In this document: piece by piece, positions 28,340 through 37,509 of the stretch
Layout: every line of letters starts with the position of its first letter
Numbering within the stretch: position 1 is the stretch's first letter
Assembly: GCF_022549775.1 (NCBI RefSeq)
Contig: NZ_JAKZGP010000009.1
Location: 1 to 64,000 of the forward strand
Length of the DNA: 64,000 nucleotides
Reading direction: 5' to 3'
Source of the DNA: Belliella filtrata
GTDB lineage: Bacteria > Bacteroidota > Bacteroidia > Cytophagales > Cyclobacteriaceae
Notes under the pieces: model-generated
The model's database searches: none
Seen by the model: only the letters and a program-made list of their open reading frames with translations
What the model was told of the DNA's origin: nothing
Position numbers and translations under genes: made by a program

Positions 28340-28909
28340 TCAAAATACAAAACCCACACGGATCACATATGGTTCATTGTATGGTGACCTTAGATTGTCG
28401 TGCATCAAATTGTAAAGCAAAGTAAAATTAGCTCCTCCTCTACTGCCAAAAGGAGCGAAATAACCAGCGCCAACAAAAAATGAAGGAACCCACTCTCTAT
28501 TGAATTCATTTGTATTTCTATTGAATAAATCAAAATTCAATGCTTCATATTCTGTATGAGCAAAAATATTAGGCAGCACATTATACCTTAGAAAGGTTCT
28601 GCCTCCATATAAACTCCTATTTCCATTTCCAGTATTGAAAAACCTCCTATCATCGAAATATTGATAAGTCACACCTACTCCACCTGAAAACTTGTCAGTG
28701 ATCATTGCTCCAACTAATGGAGAAACATCGATGAAAGTAATCGTCCCGAATTGAGCAGCAAAATTCCCCCCAAAATACAACCTATCCCTAAGAGGAGGCT
28801 TTTCTTCTGGATCGATATATCGCTGTGCATTGGCACTTTGATCAAGTATAAACACACCTAAAATCAAAGTGAATGAAAATACAAAAAGCTTAATCTTGGA
28901 CAATAACAT
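28340..28909 (-). CDS. outer membrane beta-barrel protein
   Basis: 189 residues. Signal peptide (MLLSKIKLFVFSFTLILGVF..ANAQ), then barrel-like strands (RLYFGGNFAAQFG, SGGVGVTYQYF, FFVGAGYFAPFG) and a C-terminal Phe (RVGFVF). Function unknown. It starts inside the last 20 nt of the ftsB-like gene and ends 18 nt before cysE, so all four genes here are probably one transcript. Confidence 0.7.
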   Translation of the reverse strand: MLLSKIKLFVFSFTLILGVFILDQSANAQRYIDPEEKPPLRDRLYFGGNFAAQFGTITFIDVSPLVGAMITDKFSGGVGVTYQYFDDRRFFNTGNGNRSLYGGRTFLRYNVLPNIFAHTEYEALNFDLFNRNTNEFNREWVPSFFVGAGYFAPFGSRGGANFTLLYNLMHDNLRSPYNEPYVIRVGFVF

Positions 28910-29177
28910 ACAAATCTTCTGTTTTTTTCTTCATGAGGTATCTTTCACGTGCAAACTTCTCTAAGAGTTCTGTATTGCTCATCAATTCCTCTCTATCTTG
29001 TCTTACTTTTTCTTTACGTTCCAAAAGGTATTCCTTTTGATTTTCAAGATCATTGAGCTTGGAACTCAATTTGAAATGGGTCAAAAAATCATTTGAATCA
29101 ATAAAAACCATCCATAGTACAAACAAAGCTGTGAATATGAAGTAAAAATTCTTGGTGTATTTGAGATATTTTTTCAT
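28890..29177 (-). CDS. FtsB/DivIC-like septum formation initiator
   Basis: About 95 residues from the ATG at 29177 (MKKYLKYTKN). An ATG at 29198 would add 7 residues. One transmembrane helix (about 12-28) is followed by a coiled coil of charged heptads (LENQKEYLLERKEKVRQDRE) and the family ending EKFARERYLMKKKTEDLYVI. Expected to bridge FtsQ and FtsL at the division septum. In many Bacteroidota this gene follows eno, but eno is not here. Confidence 0.82.
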   Translation of the reverse strand: MKKYLKYTKNFYFIFTALFVLWMVFIDSNDFLTHFKLSSKLNDLENQKEYLLERKEKVRQDREELMSNTELLEKFARERYLMKKKTEDLYVIVQD

Positions 29178-29198
29178 AAGATCAAGATTTGTATTCAA

Positions 29199-29502
29199 TA
29201 GCTACTCTACATGATATGCTTGAAACTTGGCGAATAATACTGAAAATCGAATCTATCATTTTAATTTTCTGAAAGAAGCCTTCATTTCATCTAATTAAAA
29301 CTCTTCTCCACACCTCACCAGTATATTACAGAACAAATATAGACAATTTGAAAGTATGGAAAAACCTCCTAACTGACTACTTTGAAATAAACAGTGTTTC
29401 TCCTACAAAGAATGTACAAGGTTTTATTTAAAGATTTGAAGACCGCTTCAGGTAGCTACTTTTCAAAAGGTGACAAATACATCATAACTAAACCTAGAGA
29501 CA
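29199..29502. other. non-coding stretch
   Basis: AT-rich spacer of about 300 nt between the leftward ftsB-like gene and the leftward metB-like gene. I see no conserved RNA, clear promoter or terminator in it. Confidence 0.5.
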
Positions 29503-30603
29503 TCACGATAATGCTTGCCCCATGTCTTCTATCAAATCTTCCAAATTCTCTAGCCCAACAGATAGCCTAATCAAATTTTGAGGTGTCTTGGTATTTGGCC
29601 CTTCGACAGCGGCTCTTCGTTCTATCAAACTCTCTACCCCCCCCAAGCTCGTTGCATTGGTATAGTACTTTAATTTCCCAATTACTTGATCAGCATATGC
29701 TGCATCTCCCTTCACTAAAAAAGACAACATCCCCCCATATCCTGACATTTGACTTGCCGCAATCTCATGTCCTTGATGATCTTTCAGACCTGGATAATAA
29801 ACCTTTTCTACATTTTTATGATTTTGTAAAAATCTAGCGATTTCTACCGCATTGCGCTCATGTCCTTTCATTCTATATGGAAATGTCTTGATACTGCGGG
29901 TCAACATATAGCAATCAAATGGAGAGGGAACGGCCCCACCTGAAGTTTGCACTAGCCTGATACGACTCCAAAGTTCATCGGTATGCTTTGTAACTAAAGC
30001 TCCACCAAGAATATCGCTATGTCCGCCAAGGTATTTTGTTGTGCTATGCATCACTATTGATGCACCTAAGTCAAGCGGATTTTGAAATACCGGAGTTGCA
30101 AATGTATTGTCACAGACTACTGGAATATCTTTGATCTTTGCAATGTCACAAATGGCCCTAATATCTGAAATTTTCAAAAGTGGATTAGAGGGAGTTTCAA
30201 GCCAAATCAGTTTTGTATTTTCCTTGACATGCTTCTCCACTTGCTCTGGATGTGTCATGTCCACAAAATCAACTGACAAAACTCCCTTAAAAACATCGAC
30301 CAACAAATGTCTCAGACCATGATACATATCATCTGGAGCAATCACATGGCTACCTGAAGGAAGCGCTTGAAATACACTCATACCTGCTGCATTCCCCGAA
30401 GAAAACGCAGCTGCTTCCTGACCATGCTCTAGTTTAGCCAACACATTTTCCAAAGCAAGCCTGTTTGGATTTGCTGCTCTTGTATAGATCACTGAATCAT
30501 TGTGATGCTCAAATGTGGTGGATAGCGTGATTGGCTGCACAGCTGGTCGGTGGGTATCCGTGATTTTCGTGCCTGCGTGAATTGCAATAGTCTCGATTTT
30601 CAT
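29503..30603 (-). CDS. metB: trans-sulfuration PLP enzyme (cystathionine gamma-synthase/lyase)
   Basis: About 366 residues from the ATG at 30603 (MKIETIAIHAG). The longer frame from 30633 adds a tail without homology. PLP fold type I of the Cys/Met metabolism family: TRAANPNRLALENVLAKLEHG, the aldimine lysine in MHSTTKYLGGHSDILGGAL and SLGGVESLIERRA. The family interconverts cysteine and homocysteine skeletons; synthase versus lyase cannot be decided here. Near cysE/cysM but separated by about 300 nt. Confidence 0.85.
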   Translation of the reverse strand: MKIETIAIHAGTKITDTHRPAVQPITLSTTFEHHNDSVIYTRAANPNRLALENVLAKLEHGQEAAAFSSGNAAGMSVFQALPSGSHVIAPDDMYHGLRHLLVDVFKGVLSVDFVDMTHPEQVEKHVKENTKLIWLETPSNPLLKISDIRAICDIAKIKDIPVVCDNTFATPVFQNPLDLGASIVMHSTTKYLGGHSDILGGALVTKHTDELWSRIRLVQTSGGAVPSPFDCYMLTRSIKTFPYRMKGHERNAVEIARFLQNHKNVEKVYYPGLKDHQGHEIAASQMSGYGGMLSFLVKGDAAYADQVIGKLKYYTNATSLGGVESLIERRAAVEGPNTKTPQNLIRLSVGLENLEDLIEDMGQALS

Positions 30604-30791
30604 CTTGTGATAATTAATTTTAGTATAGAACACCTAATACTTATTGGGAAAGAGGTGAAAACCATCTTGAATGTTCTTTCAGTGAAATCCTCTGGCATAA
30701 GCCATAATGTATATTCAAATCTAGTATACCTTACTTTAAAGCACCTTGCAAAAAAACTGCACGGACCTTTTCAATATTGTAATTTAGAATA

Positions 30792-32438
30792 TCAATATGA
30801 TTTTTGGTTGACAATCTCTAGAATCGGCTGACCAGAAGCTCCATTTGGAAGACGAGTACCTAGCATAATCGCAAGGGTTGGCGCGATATCCGTTATGGTC
30901 GTGTACCGTGCACTTTTTCCTGACTTCACATTCCACCCCATCATCACTACTGGCACATGGGTATCGTAAGTGTACCCAGTTCCATGTGTAGTCCCTCTAA
31001 ATGAACTACTCAACCATGCAGGTTCCAAAATCAGCAACAGATCTCCAGACGCTTTATGGTTATAACCCATTTGCAGCAAAGAACTTTTACCTTTGGTATA
31101 TTCATTTCGCCTCATATCAGCCGCTGTATATACTTCCTTGACACCCTCAAATCCAAGCAAGAAATCTGCTAAAGCCATTTGGACATCTTCTACCTTTACA
31201 CCTTTTTCTTTGGCAAGATCATGGTTGATAAACACTTGTTCATTGGAATAGTTGGCAATCCAATTCCCCTCACCAAACATCTGAGAAGTAAATCCTCTCA
31301 TCTGGGTAAGCACAAACCTCGTATTGAAGTTACCAGAAGGGACATTTTCGGACTGCATATAATTAACAATGTCCGCCACGGCATGGTCAGCTGTCAAAAA
31401 CACAAGGTACTCACCCGCTCCATATTCATCATCCAAGAAATCAAAAAACTTCTCCAAATCCCTATCCAGCCTCAAATAATTATCCTCAAGCTCTACAGAA
31501 CTTGGTCCAAACCTATGCCCTATATAATCTGGAGAAGAAAAACTGATTGCAAGCAAATCCGTCTCCCCTCTTTTTCCAAGCTGCTCTCCTTCTATAGCCG
31601 CATAAGCCATTTCTAGAGTCATTGTATTCCCGAAAGGTGTCGTAGAGATCAATCCATATTCACCATTATCTTCCATGAGAGCTTTCAAATCGTAAGGAAA
31701 AGCGGTGTTATCTTTACCAATGAATGGCCCTTCAAAATCATTATCATCTTCAATGCTTTGCACATAAGTATCTATAGGAAAAAGCGTTTCCCAGGTACCA
31801 CTCAAGTATTCATCCGCCAACTTCTTTTCATTGAATGCCTTCACCCATGCAGGAAGGTCTTCATAATAATATGTAGAAGTCATGAACTCCCCTTTTTTGC
31901 TATCAAACCAATAAGCATCTCCCAAATGACCTGCAGGAAGTGCAGCTCCCCTATCTTTAATGGCTACCCCCACTGATTTTGACCGCTTGTTGGTCGCAAA
32001 TCTCAACTCATCTGAAATGGTGGTAGACTTCATATTTCTTGGCGAAATTTTACCGTTACCTTCTGTCCCTCCGACTGCGCTTACTGTACTATCACCAGCA
32101 CAATAAATCGTTTTCCCTAAACTCCTCACATACCAATCGTTGGCAATAATACCATGCGTGGCAGGGGTAGTCCCCGTGTAAACAGAGGCGTGACCAGGTC
32201 CTGTGTAGGTCGGTATGTAATTGTAATGGGCATTGGTCATCATAAAACCTTCATTCATCAGTCTCTTAAACCCTCCCTCTGTGTAGCGCTCTTGAAATTT
32301 ATAAAAATACTCTTGTCTCATCTGATCTACGACAATGCCTACCACGATCTTAGGCTTATTGGATTCTGATGAGACTTGGGCTGTAGCAATGGTATCTAGG
32401 GTAAGAAAGCTAAAAAGTGCTAATAATAAATTTTTCAT
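30792..32438 (-). CDS. pafA: PafA-type alkaline phosphatase
   Basis: About 548 residues from the ATG at 32438 (MKNLLLALFSFLTLDTIATA, signal peptide). Alkaline phosphatase superfamily with VVDQMRQEYFYKF at the first metal site, the nucleophile region GPGHASVYTGTTP, IKDRGAALPAGH (the Lys/Arg pair that defines PafA), SPDYIGHRFGP, LTADHAVADI and THGTGYTYDTHVP. It would release phosphate from organic phosphomonoesters in the periplasm. A TATATTTG -7 element lies at 32463-32470, about 25 nt upstream of the start. Confidence 0.85.
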   Translation of the reverse strand: MKNLLLALFSFLTLDTIATAQVSSESNKPKIVVGIVVDQMRQEYFYKFQERYTEGGFKRLMNEGFMMTNAHYNYIPTYTGPGHASVYTGTTPATHGIIANDWYVRSLGKTIYCAGDSTVSAVGGTEGNGKISPRNMKSTTISDELRFATNKRSKSVGVAIKDRGAALPAGHLGDAYWFDSKKGEFMTSTYYYEDLPAWVKAFNEKKLADEYLSGTWETLFPIDTYVQSIEDDNDFEGPFIGKDNTAFPYDLKALMEDNGEYGLISTTPFGNTMTLEMAYAAIEGEQLGKRGETDLLAISFSSPDYIGHRFGPSSVELEDNYLRLDRDLEKFFDFLDDEYGAGEYLVFLTADHAVADIVNYMQSENVPSGNFNTRFVLTQMRGFTSQMFGEGNWIANYSNEQVFINHDLAKEKGVKVEDVQMALADFLLGFEGVKEVYTAADMRRNEYTKGKSSLLQMGYNHKASGDLLLILEPAWLSSSFRGTTHGTGYTYDTHVPVVMMGWNVKSGKSARYTTITDIAPTLAIMLGTRLPNGASGQPILEIVNQKSY

Positions 32439-32567
32439 ATCAGTGTATTTTTTCAATTTGGACAAATATAAGCAATCCTAGCAAAGGCTTTATCAGAAGT
32501 TTGAGAAGAAAAACAAAGCTCCAAAACCTAACCTACTAGTCAAACACCTAATTTTTGTTTAAATTAA

Positions 32568-32598
32568 TTTGGAAAATAAACTAATCATTCTACATTTG
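32568..32598 (+). promoter_or_regulatory. promoter of the blaI-M56 operon
   Basis: TTTG (32568-32571), exactly 19 nt, TACATTTG (32591-32598). Full match to the Bacteroidota consensus. The -7 element is embedded in the operator-like dyad listed next. Confidence 0.8.
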
Positions 32599-32615
32599 TA
32601 GAACTAAATCTACAA
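32590..32615 (+). promoter_or_regulatory. BlaI/MecI-type operator
   Basis: CTACATTTGTAG (32590-32601) is a near-perfect dyad with the TACA...TGTA halves known for BlaI/MecI. A perfect TTGTAG-N8-CTACAA dyad (32596-32601 / 32610-32615) overlaps it. The site covers the -7 element and the expected start point and ends 10 nt before the BlaI ATG, so autorepression is the obvious reading. Confidence 0.7.
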
Positions 32616-32624
32616 CTAACGAAC

Positions 32625-32996
32625 ATGAACCTTTCTAACGCAGAAGAACAATTGATGAGTATCATCTGGGACAAGCAAAAAGCTTTCATGAAAGATATAT
32701 TAGAAGCACATGATGAGCCAAAACCAGCCAGCACCACAGTTGCTACCTTACTCAAAAGACTAATTGATAAAAAGGCTATCGCATTTAGGGTATTTGGAAA
32801 CTCAAGAGAATACTATCCATTGATCTCAAAGAACAACTACTTTTCAAGCAAAGTAAATCAACTGATAAGAACATTCTTTAACGATTCTCCAGCACAGTTT
32901 GCCTCATTTTTCACTAAAGAAACAGACCTTTCAGAGAAACAACTTGAGGCGCTAAAATCAATTATTGATGAACAAATAAAATCCAAGAAACCATGA
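32625..32996 (+). CDS. BlaI/MecI/CopY family transcriptional repressor
   Basis: 123 residues. N-terminal winged helix opening MNLSNAEEQLMSIIWDKQ, a recognition region STTVATLLKRLIDKKAI and the wing SREYYPLISK, followed by a short dimerisation helix pair. It represses its own operon until the co-encoded membrane peptidase is triggered. The cognate operator lies immediately upstream. It overlaps the M56 peptidase gene by 4 nt (ATGA). Confidence 0.94.
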   Translation: MNLSNAEEQLMSIIWDKQKAFMKDILEAHDEPKPASTTVATLLKRLIDKKAIAFRVFGNSREYYPLISKNNYFSSKVNQLIRTFFNDSPAQFASFFTKETDLSEKQLEALKSIIDEQIKSKKP

Positions 32997-34711
32997 TACT
33001 CTATTCTTTAAAGGCAATTTTATTGATGAGTTCGCTGCTTGTCATCTACCATTTCGCATTAGCTAAAATCGACAGCTTTAAATTTAATAGGTATTACTTA
33101 TTGGCTAGTTTGGCATTTTCATTGATCATTCCAACTTTTCAAATACCAAGTTTTATCCCTGTTTCTGCTCAAGTAAATCATCAAATTGATAGAATAGTAG
33201 ATCAAATCAGCTACAATAGTAAAGAAGGTAGGCAGAATGAAATCATCATGGCACATGTTGAGGGTGAATCTAACCTTGAAGTTTCAGAAACCACTAAAAC
33301 TGTAATATCAAGTAAGCAATTCGGCAAGAATTCAATCCATATCATAGGTTACTCACTTATTTCGCTTTTTTTTCTTGTAGTCTTACTTTTCAAAATGAAT
33401 AAATTCAAGAGGTTGGTAAATCAAAACCCAAATATCAAAGATTATGGATTCACTTATGTATTGATTGAGGAAAAGACATCGCCGTTTGTATTTCTCCATT
33501 ATCTATTTGTCAATGCTGAATCCTATCATAGCAACCAAATCGAAAATGAAATTCTCACCCATGAACTCACTCATATTAGACAAAACCATAGCATAGATAT
33601 TCTATTTGTAGAGCTTCTGAAAGTAATATTTTGGTTTAATCCTGTGCTTTGGTTTTATAAGAAAGCCATTCAATTGAACCACGAATTTTTGGCAGACAAG
33701 GCAGTAAACAATACCTACCAAAACAGAGAAAGCTATCAAATGCTACTACTCTCTAAGCTGACTAATAGTTCAAATGCATATGCAATGAGTAGCGCCTCTA
33801 CATTTGGAATCACTAAACGAAGACTTCAGATGATGAATGAAAGCACGAAAATCTCGAAAGCATTATCTATCAAAAGCCTTACAATCATAAGTAGCTTATT
33901 TGCCTTTTTGGTATTCAGCTCATCTTCCCAACACTTAGATACACTATCATCATTGAGTGGATCTTCATCTGTAGAAGCATATGAAAAACTTATCACTGAA
34001 GCTCTTGGAGAAAACACTCCTTTTACACTTGTTTTAAACAAACTGGACTTAGAAAACCTAAGAACTACATACAACAAGCTAAATGATACAGAAAAAGAAG
34101 AAGTAAGCGAGTTCCCTTTTTTAGAAGCAGAAGTATTTGAGAAGCTCAAGGAGCTTCAACACAATGAAAAGGGGATTAATTTAAAGTTTAATTTTAAAAA
34201 TCCTCCTGCCACAAAAACCATAAATGAGGAAGTATGGCAATACTGGAAGAACTCAAAAAATATATCCTTAGAAATTGACGATCAGCCTTTAGCTCATAAA
34301 AACCTAGACAGCTATGATAAAACAGACTTTTCTTTTTATGAAATAGAAGAAGTAAAACCTGAAGGAACTTCAAATGATTCTGAATTTCTTATAAAATTAA
34401 CAACTCATAAGCATTACGAAGAAAAATTCTTTTCAAGTAAAAAAACATTACACACCATATCTTCAGAATATAAAAATGGGGATGCTATTGAAGTACTATA
34501 TTTCACTAAAAACTCCACAAATCAAGACCAGAAAGTAAGTAGTTCTGGAAATAATGATAAAGAATTATTGATAAAACTTTTTGAAGGGTTGCTTAATCAC
34601 GAAAACAAATCATATCCTGACTCTAAAGACTTTCAAATTAAAAAACCACATATTTCATCCATTTTGAGAAAAAACAATGAAATCAGTATGATAAATATTT
34701 TCAAAGATTAG
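32993..34711 (+). CDS. BlaR1/M56 family membrane metallopeptidase
   Basis: 572 residues. Hydrophobic segments near 1-22, 34-50 and 115-137 and about 290-310 place the zinc peptidase domain on the cytoplasmic side. The zinc site is HELTH (about residue 189) with the downstream NHEFLADKAV. The C-terminal ~260 residues form an outside domain that is not penicillin-binding: no SxxK transpeptidase motif is visible and I do not recognise the family. It senses an unknown envelope signal and should cleave the BlaI-type repressor. Confidence 0.88.
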   Translation: MILYSLKAILLMSSLLVIYHFALAKIDSFKFNRYYLLASLAFSLIIPTFQIPSFIPVSAQVNHQIDRIVDQISYNSKEGRQNEIIMAHVEGESNLEVSETTKTVISSKQFGKNSIHIIGYSLISLFFLVVLLFKMNKFKRLVNQNPNIKDYGFTYVLIEEKTSPFVFLHYLFVNAESYHSNQIENEILTHELTHIRQNHSIDILFVELLKVIFWFNPVLWFYKKAIQLNHEFLADKAVNNTYQNRESYQMLLLSKLTNSSNAYAMSSASTFGITKRRLQMMNESTKISKALSIKSLTIISSLFAFLVFSSSSQHLDTLSSLSGSSSVEAYEKLITEALGENTPFTLVLNKLDLENLRTTYNKLNDTEKEEVSEFPFLEAEVFEKLKELQHNEKGINLKFNFKNPPATKTINEEVWQYWKNSKNISLEIDDQPLAHKNLDSYDKTDFSFYEIEEVKPEGTSNDSEFLIKLTTHKHYEEKFFSSKKTLHTISSEYKNGDAIEVLYFTKNSTNQDQKVSSSGNNDKELLIKLFEGLLNHENKSYPDSKDFQIKKPHISSILRKNNEISMINIFKD

Positions 34712-34791
34712 GATTCCTAAATTTGACCAGTGGTTTTATCATTATAAAAATGAAATGTATCTTTCCTATTCGTTTTAGCTAAATTAAATTT

Positions 34792-36201
34792 ATGAAAAGG
34801 AAATCAATACAAGTTTTACTTGTAGCTATCATTTCAATATTTGAAATCGCATCTATTCAGGCACAAACATGGTTTGACGACGGACTAAGCCCAGAGTTCC
34901 ACAAAGGGAGACGTGACCTACTACGAGAAAAACTCCCTGAAAATGCTGTAGCTGTCTTCTTCACCAATCCCACAAGAAATAGGTCCAACGACACGGAGTT
35001 CGACTTCCGACCCAACTCCGACTTTTACTACTTGACAGGGTTTAGAGAACCAAATGCAGCTCTGATTCTTTTCAAAACCCCACAAATCATTGACGGAGAA
35101 GAGGTCTCAGAAATGATTTTTGTGCAACCAAGAGACCCAAGAACTGAGCAATGGGACGGTGAAAGACTTGGAATAGAAGGCGTTAAAGAAAATTTAAAGC
35201 TCAACCATGTATATCTCAACAGTGATTTTCTAAAAACACCTGAGGTAGATTTCTCACAATTTTCTCAAACGCTAGCATTCAATACCCCTGAGATAGAAGG
35301 CGGCAGGCACAATGCTATCTTGAAATCAATGGTTGATTCTTTCAAAGCAGTCAATCCAAGTCCAGCAAGACCTGCCGATCAGATTTTGAATCAAATTATG
35401 CATCAAATGAGAGGTGTAAAAACCGATGAGGAAATCGAAATAATCAAAAAAGCGGTTGAAATATCAGGAAAAGGTCATATCGAAGCCTTCAAGTCAATTC
35501 AACCAGGTGTATCAGAAAGAGCTATACAAGGTGTCCATGAATTTGTGCATAAAGCACTAGGAGCTGAATACGTGGGCTATGGATCTATCGCTGGAGCTGG
35601 AAATAATTCCACCATACTTCACTATGTCTATAACAGTGTAAGAGATTTGCAAGAAGGGGTTATCCTAATGGACATAGGAGCTGAATACAGAGGCTACTCC
35701 GGAGATATCACGCGTACAGTTCCTATCAAAGGCAAGTTTTCTCCTGAAGAAAAAGCCATCTATGAGATCGTCCTCAAAGCACTTGAAGAAAGCACCAAGG
35801 CCAGCAAACCAGGAGCTGATTTCAGAGCCATCGGGCAAATTTCAAAAGAAATCGTAGATGAAGGTCTTGCCAAACTTGGTATCATCAAAAAAGGACAAAA
35901 CCATAGCTACCTACCGCATGGCATTAGCCATCATTTGGGTTTAGACGTACATGATAGAGGTGGATATGGGCCATTAGAGCCAGGTATGGTCTTCACTATT
36001 GAGCCAGGCATCTACATCCCAGAAGGTTCAGATTGCGATGCAAAATGGTGGGGTATTGGCATCCGTATAGAAGATAACATTTTGATAACGGAAAATGGAT
36101 ACGAGAACCTTAGTCAATTTGTTCCAAGGACTGTTGCGGACATCGAAAAGGTAATGAAAGAGGAAGGTGTATTACAGAAATTAATGAAATCGATGAAGTA
36201 A
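34792..36201 (+). CDS. secreted Xaa-Pro aminopeptidase (M24B, PepP-like)
   Basis: 469 residues with an N-terminal signal-like segment (about 1-25, ending IQAQ). A creatinase-N domain follows, then the pita-bread peptidase. The five metal ligands are visible in order: MDIGAEYRGYSGDITRTV (two Asp), PHGISHHLGLDVHD (His), FTIEPGIYIPEG (Glu) and GIRIEDNILITENGYENLS (Glu). It removes an N-terminal residue preceding proline. A signal peptide makes it periplasmic or secreted, unlike E. coli PepP. Monocistronic, terminator at 36307. Confidence 0.9.
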   Translation: MKRKSIQVLLVAIISIFEIASIQAQTWFDDGLSPEFHKGRRDLLREKLPENAVAVFFTNPTRNRSNDTEFDFRPNSDFYYLTGFREPNAALILFKTPQIIDGEEVSEMIFVQPRDPRTEQWDGERLGIEGVKENLKLNHVYLNSDFLKTPEVDFSQFSQTLAFNTPEIEGGRHNAILKSMVDSFKAVNPSPARPADQILNQIMHQMRGVKTDEEIEIIKKAVEISGKGHIEAFKSIQPGVSERAIQGVHEFVHKALGAEYVGYGSIAGAGNNSTILHYVYNSVRDLQEGVILMDIGAEYRGYSGDITRTVPIKGKFSPEEKAIYEIVLKALEESTKASKPGADFRAIGQISKEIVDEGLAKLGIIKKGQNHSYLPHGISHHLGLDVHDRGGYGPLEPGMVFTIEPGIYIPEGSDCDAKWWGIGIRIEDNILITENGYENLSQFVPRTVADIEKVMKEEGVLQKLMKSMK

Positions 36202-36224
36202 TACAGAGCATTTTAGGATGTACA

Positions 36225-36262
36225 AAGTCTCAAGTACCAAGAACAAAGTATGATGTACATCG
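36225..36262 (+). repeat. AAGTACC-type intergenic repeat
   Basis: AAGTCTC, AAGTACC, AAGAACA and AAGTATG heptads lie between the pepP-like stop and its terminator. Same family as 14884-14909. Confidence 0.5.
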
Positions 36263-36306
36263 AGGTAAAAGTAAGATTAAGCAAGTTGAATTAGATATGT
36301 AAAAAA

Positions 36307-36344
36307 CAAAACCGCTGAACCCAAAGGATTCAGCGGTTTTTTTT
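36307..36344 (+). terminator. terminator of the PepP-like gene
   Basis: AAACCGCTGAA / TTCAGCGGTTT 11-bp stem, 9-nt loop, T8 tract. Confidence 0.92.
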
Positions 36345-36732
36345 AACCTAGAATCTGCAAGAGAATGTTGTATTCGATTGATTTATAGTAGCAATAGAAT
36401 CTTCTGAAATTTAACACAGAATCTTCCAGGTTTAACTGGATTACCCACATTAGCTGATTGGTAGTCAATAAAAACCTGAATGGTGTTCGGTTTATATTTT
36501 TTTCTACCTAGTGAACTATCAAACCCACTGGCGATCAGGGCTTTTTTTCAATCTCATTTCACAATTCATGAATTGGGCTACGTCCATCTCAGAACAAATA
36601 CTTGAAACTTTTCATACTACTAACTTACCTGTAGGCAAAAAAGGATAAAGAAATGGAAATTCTAAAATTGTAGATTATATTTACTTAGTACTTAATACAT
36701 TGTACATGGTACTTCATCACTCAACTTCCCAC
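36345..36732. other. non-coding stretch with a reverse AAGTACC repeat
   Basis: About 390 nt without a gene. Near 36687-36716 the minus strand reads AAGTACCATGTACAATG, then TATTAAGTACTAAG, another member of the heptad repeat family, lying just downstream of the leftward gene ending at 36733. The rest shows no clear feature. Confidence 0.5.
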
Positions 36733-37386
36733 TTAATCTTTCTTCTTCAAATCCCCTCTCTTGATAGATTGGATGAATTGTGACCACGCAAATGGATCAA
36801 GCAATCTGAATGGTCTCGGTCCATATCGATCTTGAATCTGCATAATCTGGCCTTGTTGGAATCCTCGGAAATTCTCATTCCCAGATGCTGGCATGTTTTC
36901 AGCCCATCGCAACAAGGTCTCAGGACTAAGGCTACCTCGGGCATCTATGGCCATTGGTGCTTCATAGTTTATTGCCAATACAGCTCTTTTGAATTCCTCT
37001 TCTGTAGGATAAGGCATCACTTCAATCTCAGCCAAGGACATCTCATCATCTTGCATCGTCAAAATCAAACTGATCTTATCTTCTGCCACATTCTCAGGAA
37101 CAGCAAAAACTTGACGCTGCAACCCAATGAAACTAAATACAACTGAATCTCCTTCTAATACCGGCATAGAGAAATATCCAAACCTACCAGAACTGGTACC
37201 TCTTCCCTTTTTGGGTACGTAGATATTGACACCTGGAACGGCATCTGTACTATCAGCATTGAGGACAATACCTGACAACTGAATCACTTTTCTATCCTTT
37301 TGATCTTGAGCTTGCGCTGGCTTAAAAACGACAACCAAAAATAACAAAATCGAAAATGAAGCAATATTTTTTATAATTGTGTCCAA
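36733..37386 (-). CDS. carboxypeptidase-regulatory-domain (CarboxypepD_reg-like) secreted protein
   Basis: 217 residues starting with TTG; no better ATG exists before the signal peptide (NIASFSILLFLVVVF..AQAQ). An Ig-like regulatory domain follows: LSGIVLNADSTDAVPGVNIY, GTSSGRFGYFSMPV and VVFSFIGLQRQVF, as found at the N-termini of TonB-dependent receptors, here without a receptor. The C-terminal ~90 residues are unrecognised. Divergent from the ArsR gene across a 14-bp palindrome. Confidence 0.75.
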   Translation of the reverse strand: MDTIIKNIASFSILLFLVVVFKPAQAQDQKDRKVIQLSGIVLNADSTDAVPGVNIYVPKKGRGTSSGRFGYFSMPVLEGDSVVFSFIGLQRQVFAVPENVAEDKISLILTMQDDEMSLAEIEVMPYPTEEEFKRAVLAINYEAPMAIDARGSLSPETLLRWAENMPASGNENFRGFQQGQIMQIQDRYGPRPFRLLDPFAWSQFIQSIKRGDLKKKD

Positions 37387-37411
37387 ATTTTAGCGTTTTA
37401 TTTTATTTACG

Positions 37412-37425
37412 GCCTAAATTTAGGC
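37412..37425. promoter_or_regulatory. 14-bp perfect palindrome, possible ArsR operator
   Basis: GCCTAAATTTAGGC reads identically on both strands and lies in the 123-nt divergent spacer between the CarboxypepD-like gene and the ArsR regulator. A further TAGCCTA half-like element occurs about 25 nt to the right. Position and symmetry suggest a repressor site. Confidence 0.5.
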
Positions 37426-37509
37426 TATGTTTAAATCACGGTATAATAATAGCCTATTTTCACATCATTTACTTAATTCATAACCGAATTTCTCTGTTAA
37501 AAGTTATTA

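Noticed and set aside
30604-30791. SAM riboswitch ahead of the metB-like gene
   Set aside because: I looked for paired helices and conserved purine-rich cores of known SAM riboswitches on the minus strand and found none convincing.
36360-36560. Possible second terminator or small RNA near the CCC..GGG-T7 word at about 36515-36547
   Set aside because: The stem is only 3 bp and no upstream transcript is evident.
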